Assembly (NCBI RefSeq): GCF_947504225.1
Contig: NZ_CANNGT010000003.1
Location: 1-56,287, forward strand
DNA from: Brumimicrobium ulvae
Lineage (GTDB): Bacteria > Bacteroidota > Bacteroidia > Flavobacteriales_D > Crocinitomicaceae
DNA: 56,287 bases
Direction: 5' to 3'
The notes beneath the pieces are model-generated. The model ran no database searches and was not told the origin of the DNA. It was given only the letters and a program-made list of their open reading frames with translations. The translations under genes were made by a program, and so were the position numbers. Below, piece after piece: positions 45,286-53,839 of the stretch; position 1 is the first letter of the stretch; each line of letters opens with the position of its first letter.

Positions 45286-45450
45286 TGATTCCCCACTATT
45301 ATTCACGTAATTTTTTAATGAGGTTTCGGGAAATCATTATCCATCGACTAAAGGCTATTTTAAAATTCACAGATCGTAGCCTACACATTTTAGTAAAATG
45401 CCAACAGTTTTGCCTGTAAAATTGTTAATGCCTCAATAGCGGGGGAATCA
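45286..45450. repeat. 165-bp palindromic element (MITE-like or structured RNA)
   Basis: Outer inverted repeat TGATTCCCC-A-CTATT (45286-45300) / AATAGCGGGGGAATCA (45435-45450), about 14 of 16 positions matching. Inside are AGGCTA (45352-45357) / TAGCCT (45377-45382) and the perfect palindrome CATTTT-AGT-AAAATG (45386-45400). The element has no ORF and ends 6 bp before the stop of the Lys-rich gene. No clear target duplication. Could be a MITE, or fold as RNA from either strand. Confidence 0.5.
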
Positions 45451-45455
45451 AATTT

Positions 45456-45899
45456 TTATTTCACCTTTTTAGCTTTTTTCAACTTTTTGGCTTTCTTGGC
45501 TTTCTTCTCTTTCTTCTCTTTCTTTTCTGGATCAACAAGGTTTTTATCACCTCCTTTTCCTTTTCCGCTAAAAGCATTTCCCTTTGATTTCTCTTCGGCG
45601 TGTGCTCTTTTATTTACGGCTTTTGTTTCCTTTTGAACTTCAGACGGTTTTTCAGAAAGTTTAGTTGGTTTTTTCGCCTCCGTACTTTCTACTTCCACTT
45701 TTCTGACTTGAATTTCTCTAGTTGGCGGGGCTTTTCTCACGGTTTCCATCTGAATAGGTTGCTCAGAAGGATTTCTCACTTCTTTTTGACTTTCAACTTG
45801 AGGTTTCTTTTCCACCTTTGGTGTTTTTTCTGTTTGTGCCGCAGCGGATAAACTTATTCCTCCTAGAACTGCGCATACTAATACTAACTTTTTCATCAT
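45456..45899 (-). CDS. small exported Lys-rich low-complexity protein
   Basis: 147 aa. Signal peptide 1-22 (GGISLSAAAQ), then a disordered Lys/Glu/Pro/Thr region and a tail dominated by KK and KKAKK repeats. There is no fold that I recognise. Such basic exported proteins may bind nucleic acid, lipid A or peptidoglycan, but nothing here proves it. It lies 64 bp downstream of the DUF4382 gene and may be co-transcribed with it. Confidence 0.7.
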   Translation of the reverse strand: MMKKLVLVCAVLGGISLSAAAQTEKTPKVEKKPQVESQKEVRNPSEQPIQMETVRKAPPTREIQVRKVEVESTEAKKPTKLSEKPSEVQKETKAVNKRAHAEEKSKGNAFSGKGKGGDKNLVDPEKKEKKEKKAKKAKKLKKAKKVK

Positions 45900-45963
45900 T
45901 TTATTTTTGTTTTATCATGGGTTTGCAAACTTGAAGCCAAAATCATTTTCTGGCTTGTTTTTT

Positions 45964-46497
45964 TTAAGGTACGTAAGTAACATCAGCTACTTTAATAACT
46001 GGTTTTAATTTGTATTCATTGTTTCCAGTTTCTACAATTGAACTTCCTGCGTCAAAATCTAAAGTCACTACCATCGTTTGATTGGCCAGAACTTCAGAGT
46101 TCAAATTGATTTTCAATCCTGTTTTGTCTTGACTGGAAAGCAACAATGGATGTTGAACGCTAACCGAGTCAATTACCTCAACAGCATAGTTATTTCCTCC
46201 AAGTACAAGCCTCATCTGATTGATTTTCCCTGTTGGCAACGATGTTGGATCTGCAAGGACATCCGTTACACCATTTTGCAATTGCAACAAATCATAGAAT
46301 CCTGTATTGGCATTCAATTCGACCCAGCCTCCTGAATAATGAGCCCAAACTTCTGTAATGTTTACATTCACTTCTGTGAAATCAGCTGGTGCATCCGTTA
46401 ATAGGACTTTAAGCTGACCATGTTCTTCCTTCTTACATGCAAAAGTCAATGCTAAAATAAACAATGCAGGTACTAAAAATTTTATGGTCTTCTTCAT
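45964..46497 (-). CDS. DUF4382 domain lipoprotein
   Basis: 177 aa. Lipoprotein signal with LTFAC (Cys21). DUF4382 (PF14321) features: GQLKVLLTDAPADFTEVNV, WVELNANTGFYDLLQLQNG, LPTGKINQMRLVLG. Beta-rich periplasmic or outer-membrane lipoprotein of unknown function. A candidate promoter sits at 46531-46561. Confidence 0.88.
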   Translation of the reverse strand: MKKTIKFLVPALFILALTFACKKEEHGQLKVLLTDAPADFTEVNVNITEVWAHYSGGWVELNANTGFYDLLQLQNGVTDVLADPTSLPTGKINQMRLVLGGNNYAVEVIDSVSVQHPLLLSSQDKTGLKINLNSEVLANQTMVVTLDFDAGSSIVETGNNEYKLKPVIKVADVTYVP

Positions 46498-46530
46498 AAT
46501 TTTATGTTTTATAGTTTTTGATTTCGAGTA

Positions 46531-46561
46531 CCAAGCTAATGAAAAACAAGCTCACCACCAA
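46531..46561 (-). promoter_or_regulatory. candidate Bacteroidota promoter for the DUF4382 gene
   Basis: Minus strand: TTGG (46561-46558), 19 bases, TAGCTTGG (46538-46531), one mismatch to TAnnTTTG, 5' UTR about 27 bases. Confidence 0.45.
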
Positions 46562-46669
46562 TTCTCTTAGGATAATTTAACGATAAAAATTCACAGAAAC
46601 AATACTTAGCTTTAAATTCTAAAATCATCAATTTATATATGGTCCAATTGAAGAAAAACTGGAATTACC

Positions 46670-46699
46670 TTGGGTGGGTTTAGCAATATCATTATTTTG
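46670..46699 (+). promoter_or_regulatory. candidate Bacteroidota promoter for the AGCS symporter
   Basis: TTGG starting at 46670, 19 bases, TATTTTG (46693-46699). Gives a 5' UTR of about 32 bases to the ATG at 46738 and would make the in-frame GTG at 46699 part of the promoter, not a start. Confidence 0.4.
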
Positions 46700-46737
46700 T
46701 GATTTTTGACAAAAAACAACGAAATTTCAAACTTTTT

Positions 46738-48831
46738 ATGACAAAATACAGTCTTTTATCGCTTTTTATATTCATTTTAGGTTCATTTGCTTCAGCTCAA
46801 CACTCTACCAAAGAAGCCTTTGAAGTACAAGTAGAATGGACCAATCCAGATTCAGAAATAAACAACGGAACAGCAAAAGTTATTGTCAAAGGAGGAACAG
46901 CACCTTATCTATACAAGTGGAGTAATGTGGAAACTCCCTTAGCATCAGATGAATCCCATGGATTAATTGAGGGAATGAAGCATTCAGTTCTTGTAACCGA
47001 TGCCGAAGGAAATTCAGTATCTAAAACATTTAAAATTCCTGCAGAATCCATTACCGAAATTTTCAACAGTGGAGTTCAACCAGCAGTTGACGTTTTAGGT
47101 GCGGTATTATTTTGGGATGCGTTTGCAAGTATTGGCCTCTATGACCCAGTAGTCTACGCCTCACACAAAGATGTTTTATTACCACGAATAAGTAAAGCAC
47201 CACAAGAATCATTTTTAGTTAAAAGTTGGTTGGTAGACCATGAAACACAAGTCGAAAAAGGTCAAAAAATCGCAATTTTAGAAAACAAAGAGCAAAAAGA
47301 GTATATCATTTATGCGGATGCTCCTGGAAAATTAGAACACATTGCTCAACAAGGAGAAAGTGTTTCCCGAAAACCAGAGACAGGTTCATTTAAGTCTCCA
47401 CCTTTGGGCGTCATTCACTTTGATGAGCCCCAAGCGTTACTGCATCCCAACGGAGATGTAAAAACCAACACCATTCCCTTCATTGTGATCTGGTTAATAT
47501 TAGGAAGCATATTTTTCACTTTGCGCTTAAAGTTTGTCAACATACGTGGATTTAAACATTCCATTGATTTGGCCAAAGGGAAATATGACGATCCAAATGC
47601 ACCAGGAACCATCACTCATTTTCAAGCCATGGCTACAGCCGTATCTGCAACTGTAGGATTAGGGAACATTGCCGGAGTTGCCGTTGCCATTTCATTGGGA
47701 GGTGCAGGAGCAACCTTTTGGATGTTTCTCGCAGGATTTTTCGGAATGTCTTTGAAATTCGCAGAGTGTACACTCGGGGTAAAATACCGTGACATTGATG
47801 AAGGAGGTCGAATTTTTGGTGGGCCGATGAATTATTTGCGCTATGGATTAGAAAAGAAAAACCTCAAACGATTAGGTAAGTTTCTTGCTGCATTTTTTGC
47901 TGTTTTAGGTATCGGTGCATCCTTCGGAGGAGGAAACATGTTACAGTCTAACCAAGCTTTTAAAATTGTTTCTGAGCAAATTCCAGCTTTACAAGGCCAT
48001 GGATTTATGTTCGGGGTTTTATTCGCCTTGCTGGTAGGAGCCGTGATTATTGGAGGAATTAGAAGTATTGCAAAAGTAACGGCGAAAGTTGTTCCTGTCA
48101 TGGCCATTTTTTATGTCATAGGTTGCTTGGTCGTAATCGGTTATCACTTCGAATACATTGGTGGAGCATTTGCCGCCATTTTTGAAGGAGCATTTTCTGC
48201 CGATGCATTAAAAGGTGGATTTATTGGTGTATTAATTATCGGTTTACAACGTGCTGCTTTTTCAAGTGAAGCAGGAGTAGGTTCTGCCGCCATTGCACAC
48301 AGTGCTTCAAAAACAAATCATCCCATTGCAGATGGATTTACAGCCTTGGTTGAACCTTTCATTGATACCATGCTCGTTTGTACCATGACTGCACTTGTTT
48401 TGATATTCACAGGAATGCATGAAACCAACACTGGATTAGGAGGTGTAGAACTCACTGCCGATGCATTTGGGAGTGTTGTATCTTGGTTTCCTACTGTACT
48501 TGCCATTGCCGTATTTTTATTTGCTTTTTCAACCATGGTTTCTTGGTCATATTACGGTATGCGTTCTTGGACTTACCTTTTCGGGAAAAGCAAAAAAATT
48601 GAAATGATTTACAAAGTAATGTACCTGCTTTTTGTTGTGTTAGGAGCTTCAGTAAGCCTTGGGGCAGTGCTTAGTTTTGCCGATATGATGATTTTAGCCA
48701 TGTCCTTTCCTAATATAATTGGACTTTACATTATGGCTCCAGAAATCAATGCAGATATGAAGGCGTATTGGCAGAAGTTAAAGGATGGAAAATTGTATAT
48801 CAATCCTCAGTATTTAAAGACCAAGAAGTAA
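46738..48831 (+). CDS. AGCS Na+/alanine-type symporter with SprB-like and lipoyl-like N-terminal domains
   Basis: 697 aa from ATG 46738, chosen over GTG 46699 because it gives a clean signal peptide (FIFILGSFASAQ, ~1-21). Residues ~28-100 resemble a SprB/PKD-like repeat (NGTAKVIVKGGTAPYLYKWS). A hydrophobic stretch at ~117-135 may be a membrane helix. Residues ~145-212 read like a lipoyl/biotinyl beta-hairpin (SFLVKSWLVDHETQVEKGQK ... IYADAPGKLEHIAQQGESV) without a modifiable MKM lysine. From ~246 the amino acid carrier follows: FVNIRGFKHSIDLAKGKYDD, THFQAMATAVSATVGLGNIA, KFAECTLGVKYRD and FSSEAGVGSAAIAHSA. The carrier core imports alanine/glycine with Na+. The extra N-terminal parts are absent from the usual ~450-500 aa proteins. 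Confidence 0.88.
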   Translation: MTKYSLLSLFIFILGSFASAQHSTKEAFEVQVEWTNPDSEINNGTAKVIVKGGTAPYLYKWSNVETPLASDESHGLIEGMKHSVLVTDAEGNSVSKTFKIPAESITEIFNSGVQPAVDVLGAVLFWDAFASIGLYDPVVYASHKDVLLPRISKAPQESFLVKSWLVDHETQVEKGQKIAILENKEQKEYIIYADAPGKLEHIAQQGESVSRKPETGSFKSPPLGVIHFDEPQALLHPNGDVKTNTIPFIVIWLILGSIFFTLRLKFVNIRGFKHSIDLAKGKYDDPNAPGTITHFQAMATAVSATVGLGNIAGVAVAISLGGAGATFWMFLAGFFGMSLKFAECTLGVKYRDIDEGGRIFGGPMNYLRYGLEKKNLKRLGKFLAAFFAVLGIGASFGGGNMLQSNQAFKIVSEQIPALQGHGFMFGVLFALLVGAVIIGGIRSIAKVTAKVVPVMAIFYVIGCLVVIGYHFEYIGGAFAAIFEGAFSADALKGGFIGVLIIGLQRAAFSSEAGVGSAAIAHSASKTNHPIADGFTALVEPFIDTMLVCTMTALVLIFTGMHETNTGLGGVELTADAFGSVVSWFPTVLAIAVFLFAFSTMVSWSYYGMRSWTYLFGKSKKIEMIYKVMYLLFVVLGASVSLGAVLSFADMMILAMSFPNIIGLYIMAPEINADMKAYWQKLKDGKLYINPQYLKTKK

Positions 48832-48946
48832 ATACACTTTGCTCAATGTGAATTACGGAACAGGAGTTAATCATTAAAAGCAGGAAGCTGGTACAAAATA
48901 TCAAGGTTATTGCTCAAGCACAACACATTGATTGAGAATGTAGAAG

Positions 48947-50668
48947 CTACCAACCTCCTCCTCCACCGCCTCCAGCGCCACCACCAGAGAAGCCACCACT
49001 AGAGCCACCTCCGGATCTGCTCGAAGCAATTGAACTTTTCTGTGATGATGCAGCAACTGAAGAAACTGAGGAGATAGCTCCTAAAGCAACTGAAGAAGAA
49101 GTAAATCGCCCTATACGACTACTCGTTTTAAAACCATCATCCAGCACCTCAGCCGGGAAGTGTTGGCTCCACTTTTCAGACTGTCCAAATGCAATAGCAT
49201 AAGGAAGGTTTTCTTCATAACAAGTAAAGTTCATATCAGGTTGATTCAAAGCGTTAATTCTTAATTCATCCGCATACTTTATAAACCTTTCAAAACCCAA
49301 AATATGATCCAACACCTGCCTACCTCGAACTGTAGGGCGATAAATTAGCTTCATAAAAACAATCATAATAACGATCAAAGAAACAAACACTAAAGGCATT
49401 GTCCACCATGGCCCACCAAACACATTAAAAGTATATAACATCAAAAAAAAGCTGCTAAATAAGATGATTATTTGAGGTAAAATGAGTCCACTATTCTTTT
49501 TATAAAAAACTCCTTTTTGCTTTTTTTCTAAGTCCTTTATCAATTGTTGAAAAGCAAGACTAATTCGTTTATCTATTTTACCACTTACTGTTATTGAATT
49601 AGCTCCTTTCATCAATTTAGATAAGAAGTTCTCTTCAATTTCGTTCAACTCTTTTTTATCTTTGTTATCCTCTATAAGCTCTACAGTAAATGATTTCTTT
49701 TTAAACCAACCACGACCTTCGTCACCATTTGAATTGATTTTTACATGCCCTTTAACGGCCAATTGAATTAACTGAGCTGCGAATATATTTTTATCTGGTT
49801 TTGCCTTATTTTTTAAATATGATAGCTCAGCAGGACTCATATTCTCTGGAGGGTAAAATTGCGGAATAATAGTTCCCTCTTTTGGATCTTTACCGAACTT
49901 TAACCACAAGAAAAAGTTAATCAGAAATGATAAAACAAGAGCAAGACCTCCAATTAAAAAAAGTCCTTTATCTCTATAAAAGTAATTTACCCTTTGATTA
50001 AATGATGCAGGAGTCATAACGCTGCTTTCAAAATCAATTGAAAAAGTTAGGTTTTCATTGCGACCTAAATTTGTACAATAAAAAGTATGTGCAGATTCAT
50101 TTATAGCGTAAGACTCAAAATCTTTACTCTCCTCAGAACCGTATTTACCTACCCATGCATTGAAGTTCTCTATTTTGGAATTATTTGGTAAATAAACTTT
50201 AGCAACTAAAGAATCTATTCCAAAATCCCAATCATTTCCATTGACATTCCACATTAATTCACAGCTGCTGTTTTTATCGTCACAAACAACACTTCTATCT
50301 AATTCATAAACAATTTCATAAACATGCCTTCCAGGGTCGATCATAAAATTTTTTTGTCCAACCATTATTCGAAGTCCACCCTCATAAGACTCAATGAAAT
50401 ATGGCTCTGGATACCCATTTCGCAGAACATCAACAACCTTCAATTTTTGTCTTCTTCTCTCGTCATTTACATAGAAGTCTAAGGGAATTGCTCTATAAAT
50501 CCCACTTTTTATCCTAGCATTATGAACTTCTACCGAGATTTTCTCATGCACAATTACACTTCCATCCTCTTGAATTTTAATATCACTTTCAAAAACATGG
50601 ATCTTTTCGGTCTGTGCCGAGAGATTATATGAAATAAGCAATAAAAATAGTAGTAATAGTCGTTTCAT
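48947..50668 (-). CDS. DUF2207 membrane protein with Gly-rich tail
   Basis: 573 aa. Signal peptide 1-18 (YNLSAQ); exported beta domain ~20-220 with DUF2207 phrases (HVFESDIKIQEDGSVIV, SGIYRAIPLDF, LMWNVNGNDWDFGIDS); a membrane helix near 240; a cytoplasmic part (AELSYLKNKAKPDKNIFAAQLI); two further helices near 400-435; and a C-terminus GGGSSGGFSGGGAGGGGGGG. Matches the DUF2207 (PF09972) proteins that follow lemA in many bacteria. Function unknown, membrane or envelope stress suspected. The lemA stop is 2 bp upstream. Confidence 0.9.
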   Translation of the reverse strand: MKRLLLLFLLLISYNLSAQTEKIHVFESDIKIQEDGSVIVHEKISVEVHNARIKSGIYRAIPLDFYVNDERRRQKLKVVDVLRNGYPEPYFIESYEGGLRIMVGQKNFMIDPGRHVYEIVYELDRSVVCDDKNSSCELMWNVNGNDWDFGIDSLVAKVYLPNNSKIENFNAWVGKYGSEESKDFESYAINESAHTFYCTNLGRNENLTFSIDFESSVMTPASFNQRVNYFYRDKGLFLIGGLALVLSFLINFFLWLKFGKDPKEGTIIPQFYPPENMSPAELSYLKNKAKPDKNIFAAQLIQLAVKGHVKINSNGDEGRGWFKKKSFTVELIEDNKDKKELNEIEENFLSKLMKGANSITVSGKIDKRISLAFQQLIKDLEKKQKGVFYKKNSGLILPQIIILFSSFFLMLYTFNVFGGPWWTMPLVFVSLIVIMIVFMKLIYRPTVRGRQVLDHILGFERFIKYADELRINALNQPDMNFTCYEENLPYAIAFGQSEKWSQHFPAEVLDDGFKTSSRIGRFTSSSVALGAISSVSSVAASSQKSSIASSRSGGGSSGGFSGGGAGGGGGGGW

Positions 50669-50670
50669 TT

Positions 50671-51216
50671 CTATTCAAAAATTTTATGAGGTTCACGTTC
50701 AAAGGATTCTATTTCATAAAACGGTCTTTCTTTAAAACCAAAAGGCCCGGCAATGATCAAATTAGGAAAAACACCAATTTTGGTATTATAATCTCGGATG
50801 GTACCATTTAAATATCGTCTTGACATGGCCAACTCATCTTCAACTATAGAAAGTTCTTTCATCAATTCAAGAAAATGTTCATTGGACTTCAATTCGGGAT
50901 AATCTTCGACGGTTACTTTAATGGATTGACTCACTAAATTCAGTCCAGCATCTTCTTTTTCCTTCTGCACCATATCTTTCCCATCCTCCGACCGCAAAGC
51001 TGTCACCTTTTCAAATGTTTCCGCTTCGTAGTTGGTGTATCCTTTCACAATTTCCACCAACCTCGGAATCAATTCGAAACGCTTTTTCAATTGCACATCA
51101 ATTCCTGCCAATGCTTCATTGATCGATTCTCTTGCAGTAATGAGTTGATTGTAGATCACCCAAATGAAAATCAAAAGGATGACAATCAAGGTTGAAATTA
51201 TAAGAGTAGTATTCAT
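50671..51216 (-). CDS. lemA: LemA family protein
   Basis: 181 aa. One N-terminal helix (LIISTLIVILLIFIWVIYNQ), then the LemA helical domain: EALAGIDVQLKKRFELIPRL, VEIVKGYTNYE, EDELAMSRRYLNGTIRDYN, FPNLIIAGPFGFK. N-out, soluble part likely cytoplasmic or periplasmic; role unresolved. First gene of a two-gene operon with DUF2207. Confidence 0.95.
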   Translation of the reverse strand: MNTTLIISTLIVILLIFIWVIYNQLITARESINEALAGIDVQLKKRFELIPRLVEIVKGYTNYEAETFEKVTALRSEDGKDMVQKEKEDAGLNLVSQSIKVTVEDYPELKSNEHFLELMKELSIVEDELAMSRRYLNGTIRDYNTKIGVFPNLIIAGPFGFKERPFYEIESFEREPHKIFE

Positions 51217-51343
51217 GTTGGCAAATATAATAATTATGAATTATGAAATATGAATTACCGACGGTTCGTCTTTTTGAAAAATATTTGCAAAATTATACTA
51301 GAATAAAGAGAAAAGTATAAGTTTACAAAAACAACTTAATATC

Positions 51344-52333
51344 ATGTGGTTTAAACAGCTTGTTGGATTCGAAGAGGAATCACCTAAAAATGTACAAAAA
51401 AATATCCGTATCGACGGGAATCAATTGATTTCAAAAGTAAATGGTAAATCTTATCAATATGGTACTTTGGAGATCCCTACTTTGGAAGCGCTCCGAAAAA
51501 CTTCACCTATTGGGAAGTTTAAAGGTGATCAGATTATGGTTCATGAAATAGTCGGCGATGTTCAAAAGATGCATTGTGACTCCAAAAACCAAAACGCATT
51601 TTTCCAGGTAGCTTCTCAATTCAACTTACTGGAAATGGTTGGTCCGCACGTAACACCAGAGCAAGGAGTGGATATATATGAACACGATAGAACACAAGGT
51701 CCTGCATGTGCAATAGCTTGTGGAGCAGGAACAATCTACAGAAATTACTTTGTCCCTGTAAAGGATCAGTTAGGTCAAACCAAAAACAAGCAGGTTGACT
51801 GTCTTGAACTTATTGGAAAAGAATTAAACAATGTACAGCACAACCTTTGGGAAATGAGCAATGGATATGCCTTGCCGAGTGAAGAAGGACTTTTAAACAT
51901 CAATGGTCAGTTATCCCAATTGACTCCACCACAAAAAGAACATTTAAAAGGACAATTAAAAATCGGAATTCAATGGGATACAGAAGTTACCTTGAGCAAA
52001 AACAAGCAAATCGTTTCTCAAGCCTACTGCTCCGCCCTACCCGTTGCCTATTCACGCCTTGAACCTATGTACTGGGAGCGTTTTGCACGCTTGATTCTTG
52101 AAGCAAGTTACGAAGCTACATTGCACGCTGCTTTGATCAATTACGAACGCACGGGGTCTAAAAAAGTATTTCTAACACTTCTAGGAGGTGGTGCTTTTGG
52201 TAATGACACAAAATGGATTTTGGATGCCTTAAAAATTGCATTGCATCGTTTTAAGAATACGCCCTTGGAGGTTGGGATTGTGAGTTATGGAAGGAGTAAT
52301 GAGGAGGTTGTGGGAATAACAAAATTCTTCTAG
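51344..52333 (+). CDS. conserved protein with a macrodomain-like C-terminus
   Basis: 329 aa, no signal peptide, cytoplasmic. I cannot name the family with confidence. The C-terminus (~255-325) has the order of a macrodomain end: an amphipathic helix (ILEASYEATLHAALINYERT), a strand and glycine loop (KVFLTLLGGGAFGNDTKWIL), a helix (ALKIALHRFK) and a closing strand (EVGIVSYGR). The middle has FFQVASQFNLLEM, then VTPEQGVDIYEHDRTQGPAC and GAGTIYRNYF, which could form the rest of an ADP-ribose pocket. If right, it would bind or hydrolyse an ADP-ribose-type ligand. Single gene, divergent from lemA; 135 bp of plain DNA follow. Confidence 0.55.
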   Translation: MWFKQLVGFEEESPKNVQKNIRIDGNQLISKVNGKSYQYGTLEIPTLEALRKTSPIGKFKGDQIMVHEIVGDVQKMHCDSKNQNAFFQVASQFNLLEMVGPHVTPEQGVDIYEHDRTQGPACAIACGAGTIYRNYFVPVKDQLGQTKNKQVDCLELIGKELNNVQHNLWEMSNGYALPSEEGLLNINGQLSQLTPPQKEHLKGQLKIGIQWDTEVTLSKNKQIVSQAYCSALPVAYSRLEPMYWERFARLILEASYEATLHAALINYERTGSKKVFLTLLGGGAFGNDTKWILDALKIALHRFKNTPLEVGIVSYGRSNEEVVGITKFF

Positions 52334-52468
52334 GCCAGCGATTGTTTTTTCGGTTTTATTGCCCCCCCTCTTTTCAAATGGATTTTATTTCCGTGGAATA
52401 AGATGGCGAATTTCATGTTTATTTTGTATTTTCATTTCAACAACTAACTAAAACCAAAAATCATTACC

Positions 52469-53023
52469 ATGAGAAATGACCACCTTGGAAAATACCTAAA
52501 CGACTTCGAACGACTGATCGACACACCTTTTATGCATCTGGATAAGATTGAATGGTGGCTTTTAAAATATGCTGACTTCCATTCTGACATCACTACGTAT
52601 TATAGAGACAATAATATAAGTTACTCCCCAAATTCGGACATAGAAGCCCATCCACTTTACCCCATCATCATTAATTTTCATTTATTTTTAGACTTCTACC
52701 ATTTCTTAGATGAAATTACTGAATACGCCAGAAGAGAGGTTTATTTTAAAGAAGAAATCAAAGAGTATCATCGCATCAAAGCTTCAAAAGTTAAATCGAA
52801 AGAATGGCTAATCAAAAACTTAAATTTTGGACTTGGTCCTCACCCCCAATTCATTACAGACGCCAATGCCTTTGAAAACGACGAAATGATTGTGATTCAT
52901 GAGCAGCATGATGTGATTTTTTATTTGAATCGCAAGCACTTCAGCGCTGTGCTGGAGTTTATTGAAATTTTTGAGGGGGAGGTTGAAACCCAACAGATTT
53001 TATCCGAGAAACTAGATTGCTAA
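52469..53023 (+). CDS. hypothetical cytoplasmic protein
   Basis: 184 aa, not recognised. Mostly helical, rich in His, Tyr and Phe (FHLFLDFYHFLDEITEYARR), with a short beta part at the end (EMIVIHEQHDVIFYL). No signal peptide or membrane segment. Plausible gene because it has an ATG, good codon use and no competing ORF. It ends 120 bp before the IS3 OrfA stop, at the border of the defence/mobile patch. Confidence 0.6.
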   Translation: MRNDHLGKYLNDFERLIDTPFMHLDKIEWWLLKYADFHSDITTYYRDNNISYSPNSDIEAHPLYPIIINFHLFLDFYHFLDEITEYARREVYFKEEIKEYHRIKASKVKSKEWLIKNLNFGLGPHPQFITDANAFENDEMIVIHEQHDVIFYLNRKHFSAVLEFIEIFEGEVETQQILSEKLDC

Positions 53024-53143
53024 ATCAAGGTGATTTCGCATTCGCATTTGGACATGATAAGGAGGTTTAAGAAAATACCCGTCAATTTCCCTCATCAATA
53101 ATTTGGTAAATTCTAACTGCTTGTTGCCCTTTATCACCAGTAC

Positions 53144-53422
53144 TTATTTTCCCAAGACTTTCTTTAAAAAATCGTTCTCAACTTTTAATTCATCTATTGT
53201 TTTATGTAAAGTATCAGAGTTTTCTTCAAGCTCCTTTTTCTCATTTTCTTTTTCAAAAACCGATGAAGCATTCGATAAAAACTCAGCTTTCCATTTGGAT
53301 ATTTGTTTACCATCCAGGTTGTATTTACTAGCTAACTCCTGCATTGTAGATTGCTCTTTAATCGCTTCAACAACCACCTTTGCCTTGAAAGACGCGCTAA
53401 ATGTTCTTGTTTTATTTCTCAT
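53144..53422 (-). CDS. IS3-family transposase OrfA (orphan)
   Basis: 92 aa. Helix-turn-helix transposase_8 type: FSASFKAKVVVEAIKEQSTM, ELASKYNLDGKQISKWKAEF, then a leucine-zipper-like coiled coil ending DELKVENDFLKKVLGK, the usual OrfA end where IS3 elements frameshift into OrfB. No OrfB (DDE integrase) follows; after the TAA the same frame is open for another 43 codons with no OrfB similarity. So the insertion sequence is a remnant and cannot transpose alone. Confidence 0.88.
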   Translation of the reverse strand: MRNKTRTFSASFKAKVVVEAIKEQSTMQELASKYNLDGKQISKWKAEFLSNASSVFEKENEKKELEENSDTLHKTIDELKVENDFLKKVLGK

Positions 53423-53485
53423 GTTTATTGATTAAAATTACAACTTAATATGTTGTCTTAAAAATGGGGAGTACTATAAACCAAA
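53144..53485 (-). mobile_element. remnant of an IS3-family insertion sequence
   Basis: OrfA plus ~60 bp upstream ending in AGTACTCCCCATTTTTAAG (minus strand, around 53465-53484), which looks like an IS3 terminal sequence. I find no matching opposite end, so the right boundary is unknown; orfB and the far end are lost. Confidence 0.5.
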
Positions 53486-53536
53486 CACACGTGTCAGGTA
53501 TACCAGCATAATATAATAGTCATTTTCTAAAAGTTT

Positions 53537-53839
53537 TTATATCAATTTTGACTCATTTAATTTTTTTACTAGCCTAATAAAGCCAGTATTTTTAACATAA
53601 TAAAAATTCCTAAATATTTTAAAATACTTAAAATCAGAGTATTCAGAATATTCGAAAAATCTACTCAACCAGAATACAGCTTCAACTTCAACTTTAAACT
53701 CTTCTAAAAAAAGATCACCTGTTGAATTGTCAAAAGCAATCCAAAGATCATTCTCCTTGAAATACCCCTTCTGCTCTAGACTAATATTAGCCAGATTTTT
53801 ATCATATACTTCTTTACCGATATTGTTATTATAGATCAT
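53537..53839 (-). CDS. small protein overlapping the DpnI-type gene
   Basis: 100 aa, not recognised. It contains WIAFDNSTGDLFLEEFKVEV and VFWLSRFFEYS, and has no signal peptide. Its start overlaps the end of the DpnI-like gene by 11 bp, so the two are translationally coupled. The pneumococcal DpnI cassette also has a second small gene (dpnD) of unknown function after the nuclease; I do not claim homology. It may modulate the nuclease (inference). Confidence 0.6.
   Translation of the reverse strand: MIYNNNIGKEVYDKNLANISLEQKGYFKENDLWIAFDNSTGDLFLEEFKVEVEAVFWLSRFFEYSEYSDFKYFKIFRNFYYVKNTGFIRLVKKLNESKLI

Noticed and set aside
45934..45965. Hairpin AAGCCA...TGGCTT followed by a T-run as a terminator
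   Set aside because: The T-run is on the plus strand but no plus-strand gene reads into it; on the minus strand no T-run follows.
46699..46737. GTG start for the AGCS symporter
   Set aside because: It falls within the candidate promoter and would hide the signal peptide.
48843..48927. CAATGTG/CACATTG repeat between the symporter and DUF2207 genes
   Set aside because: Arms are ~70 bp apart with only 7 bp and no T-run.
53024..53143. 43 open codons after the OrfA stop as the start of OrfB
   Set aside because: No DDE integrase similarity and no ATG; likely chance reading in IS-flanking DNA.
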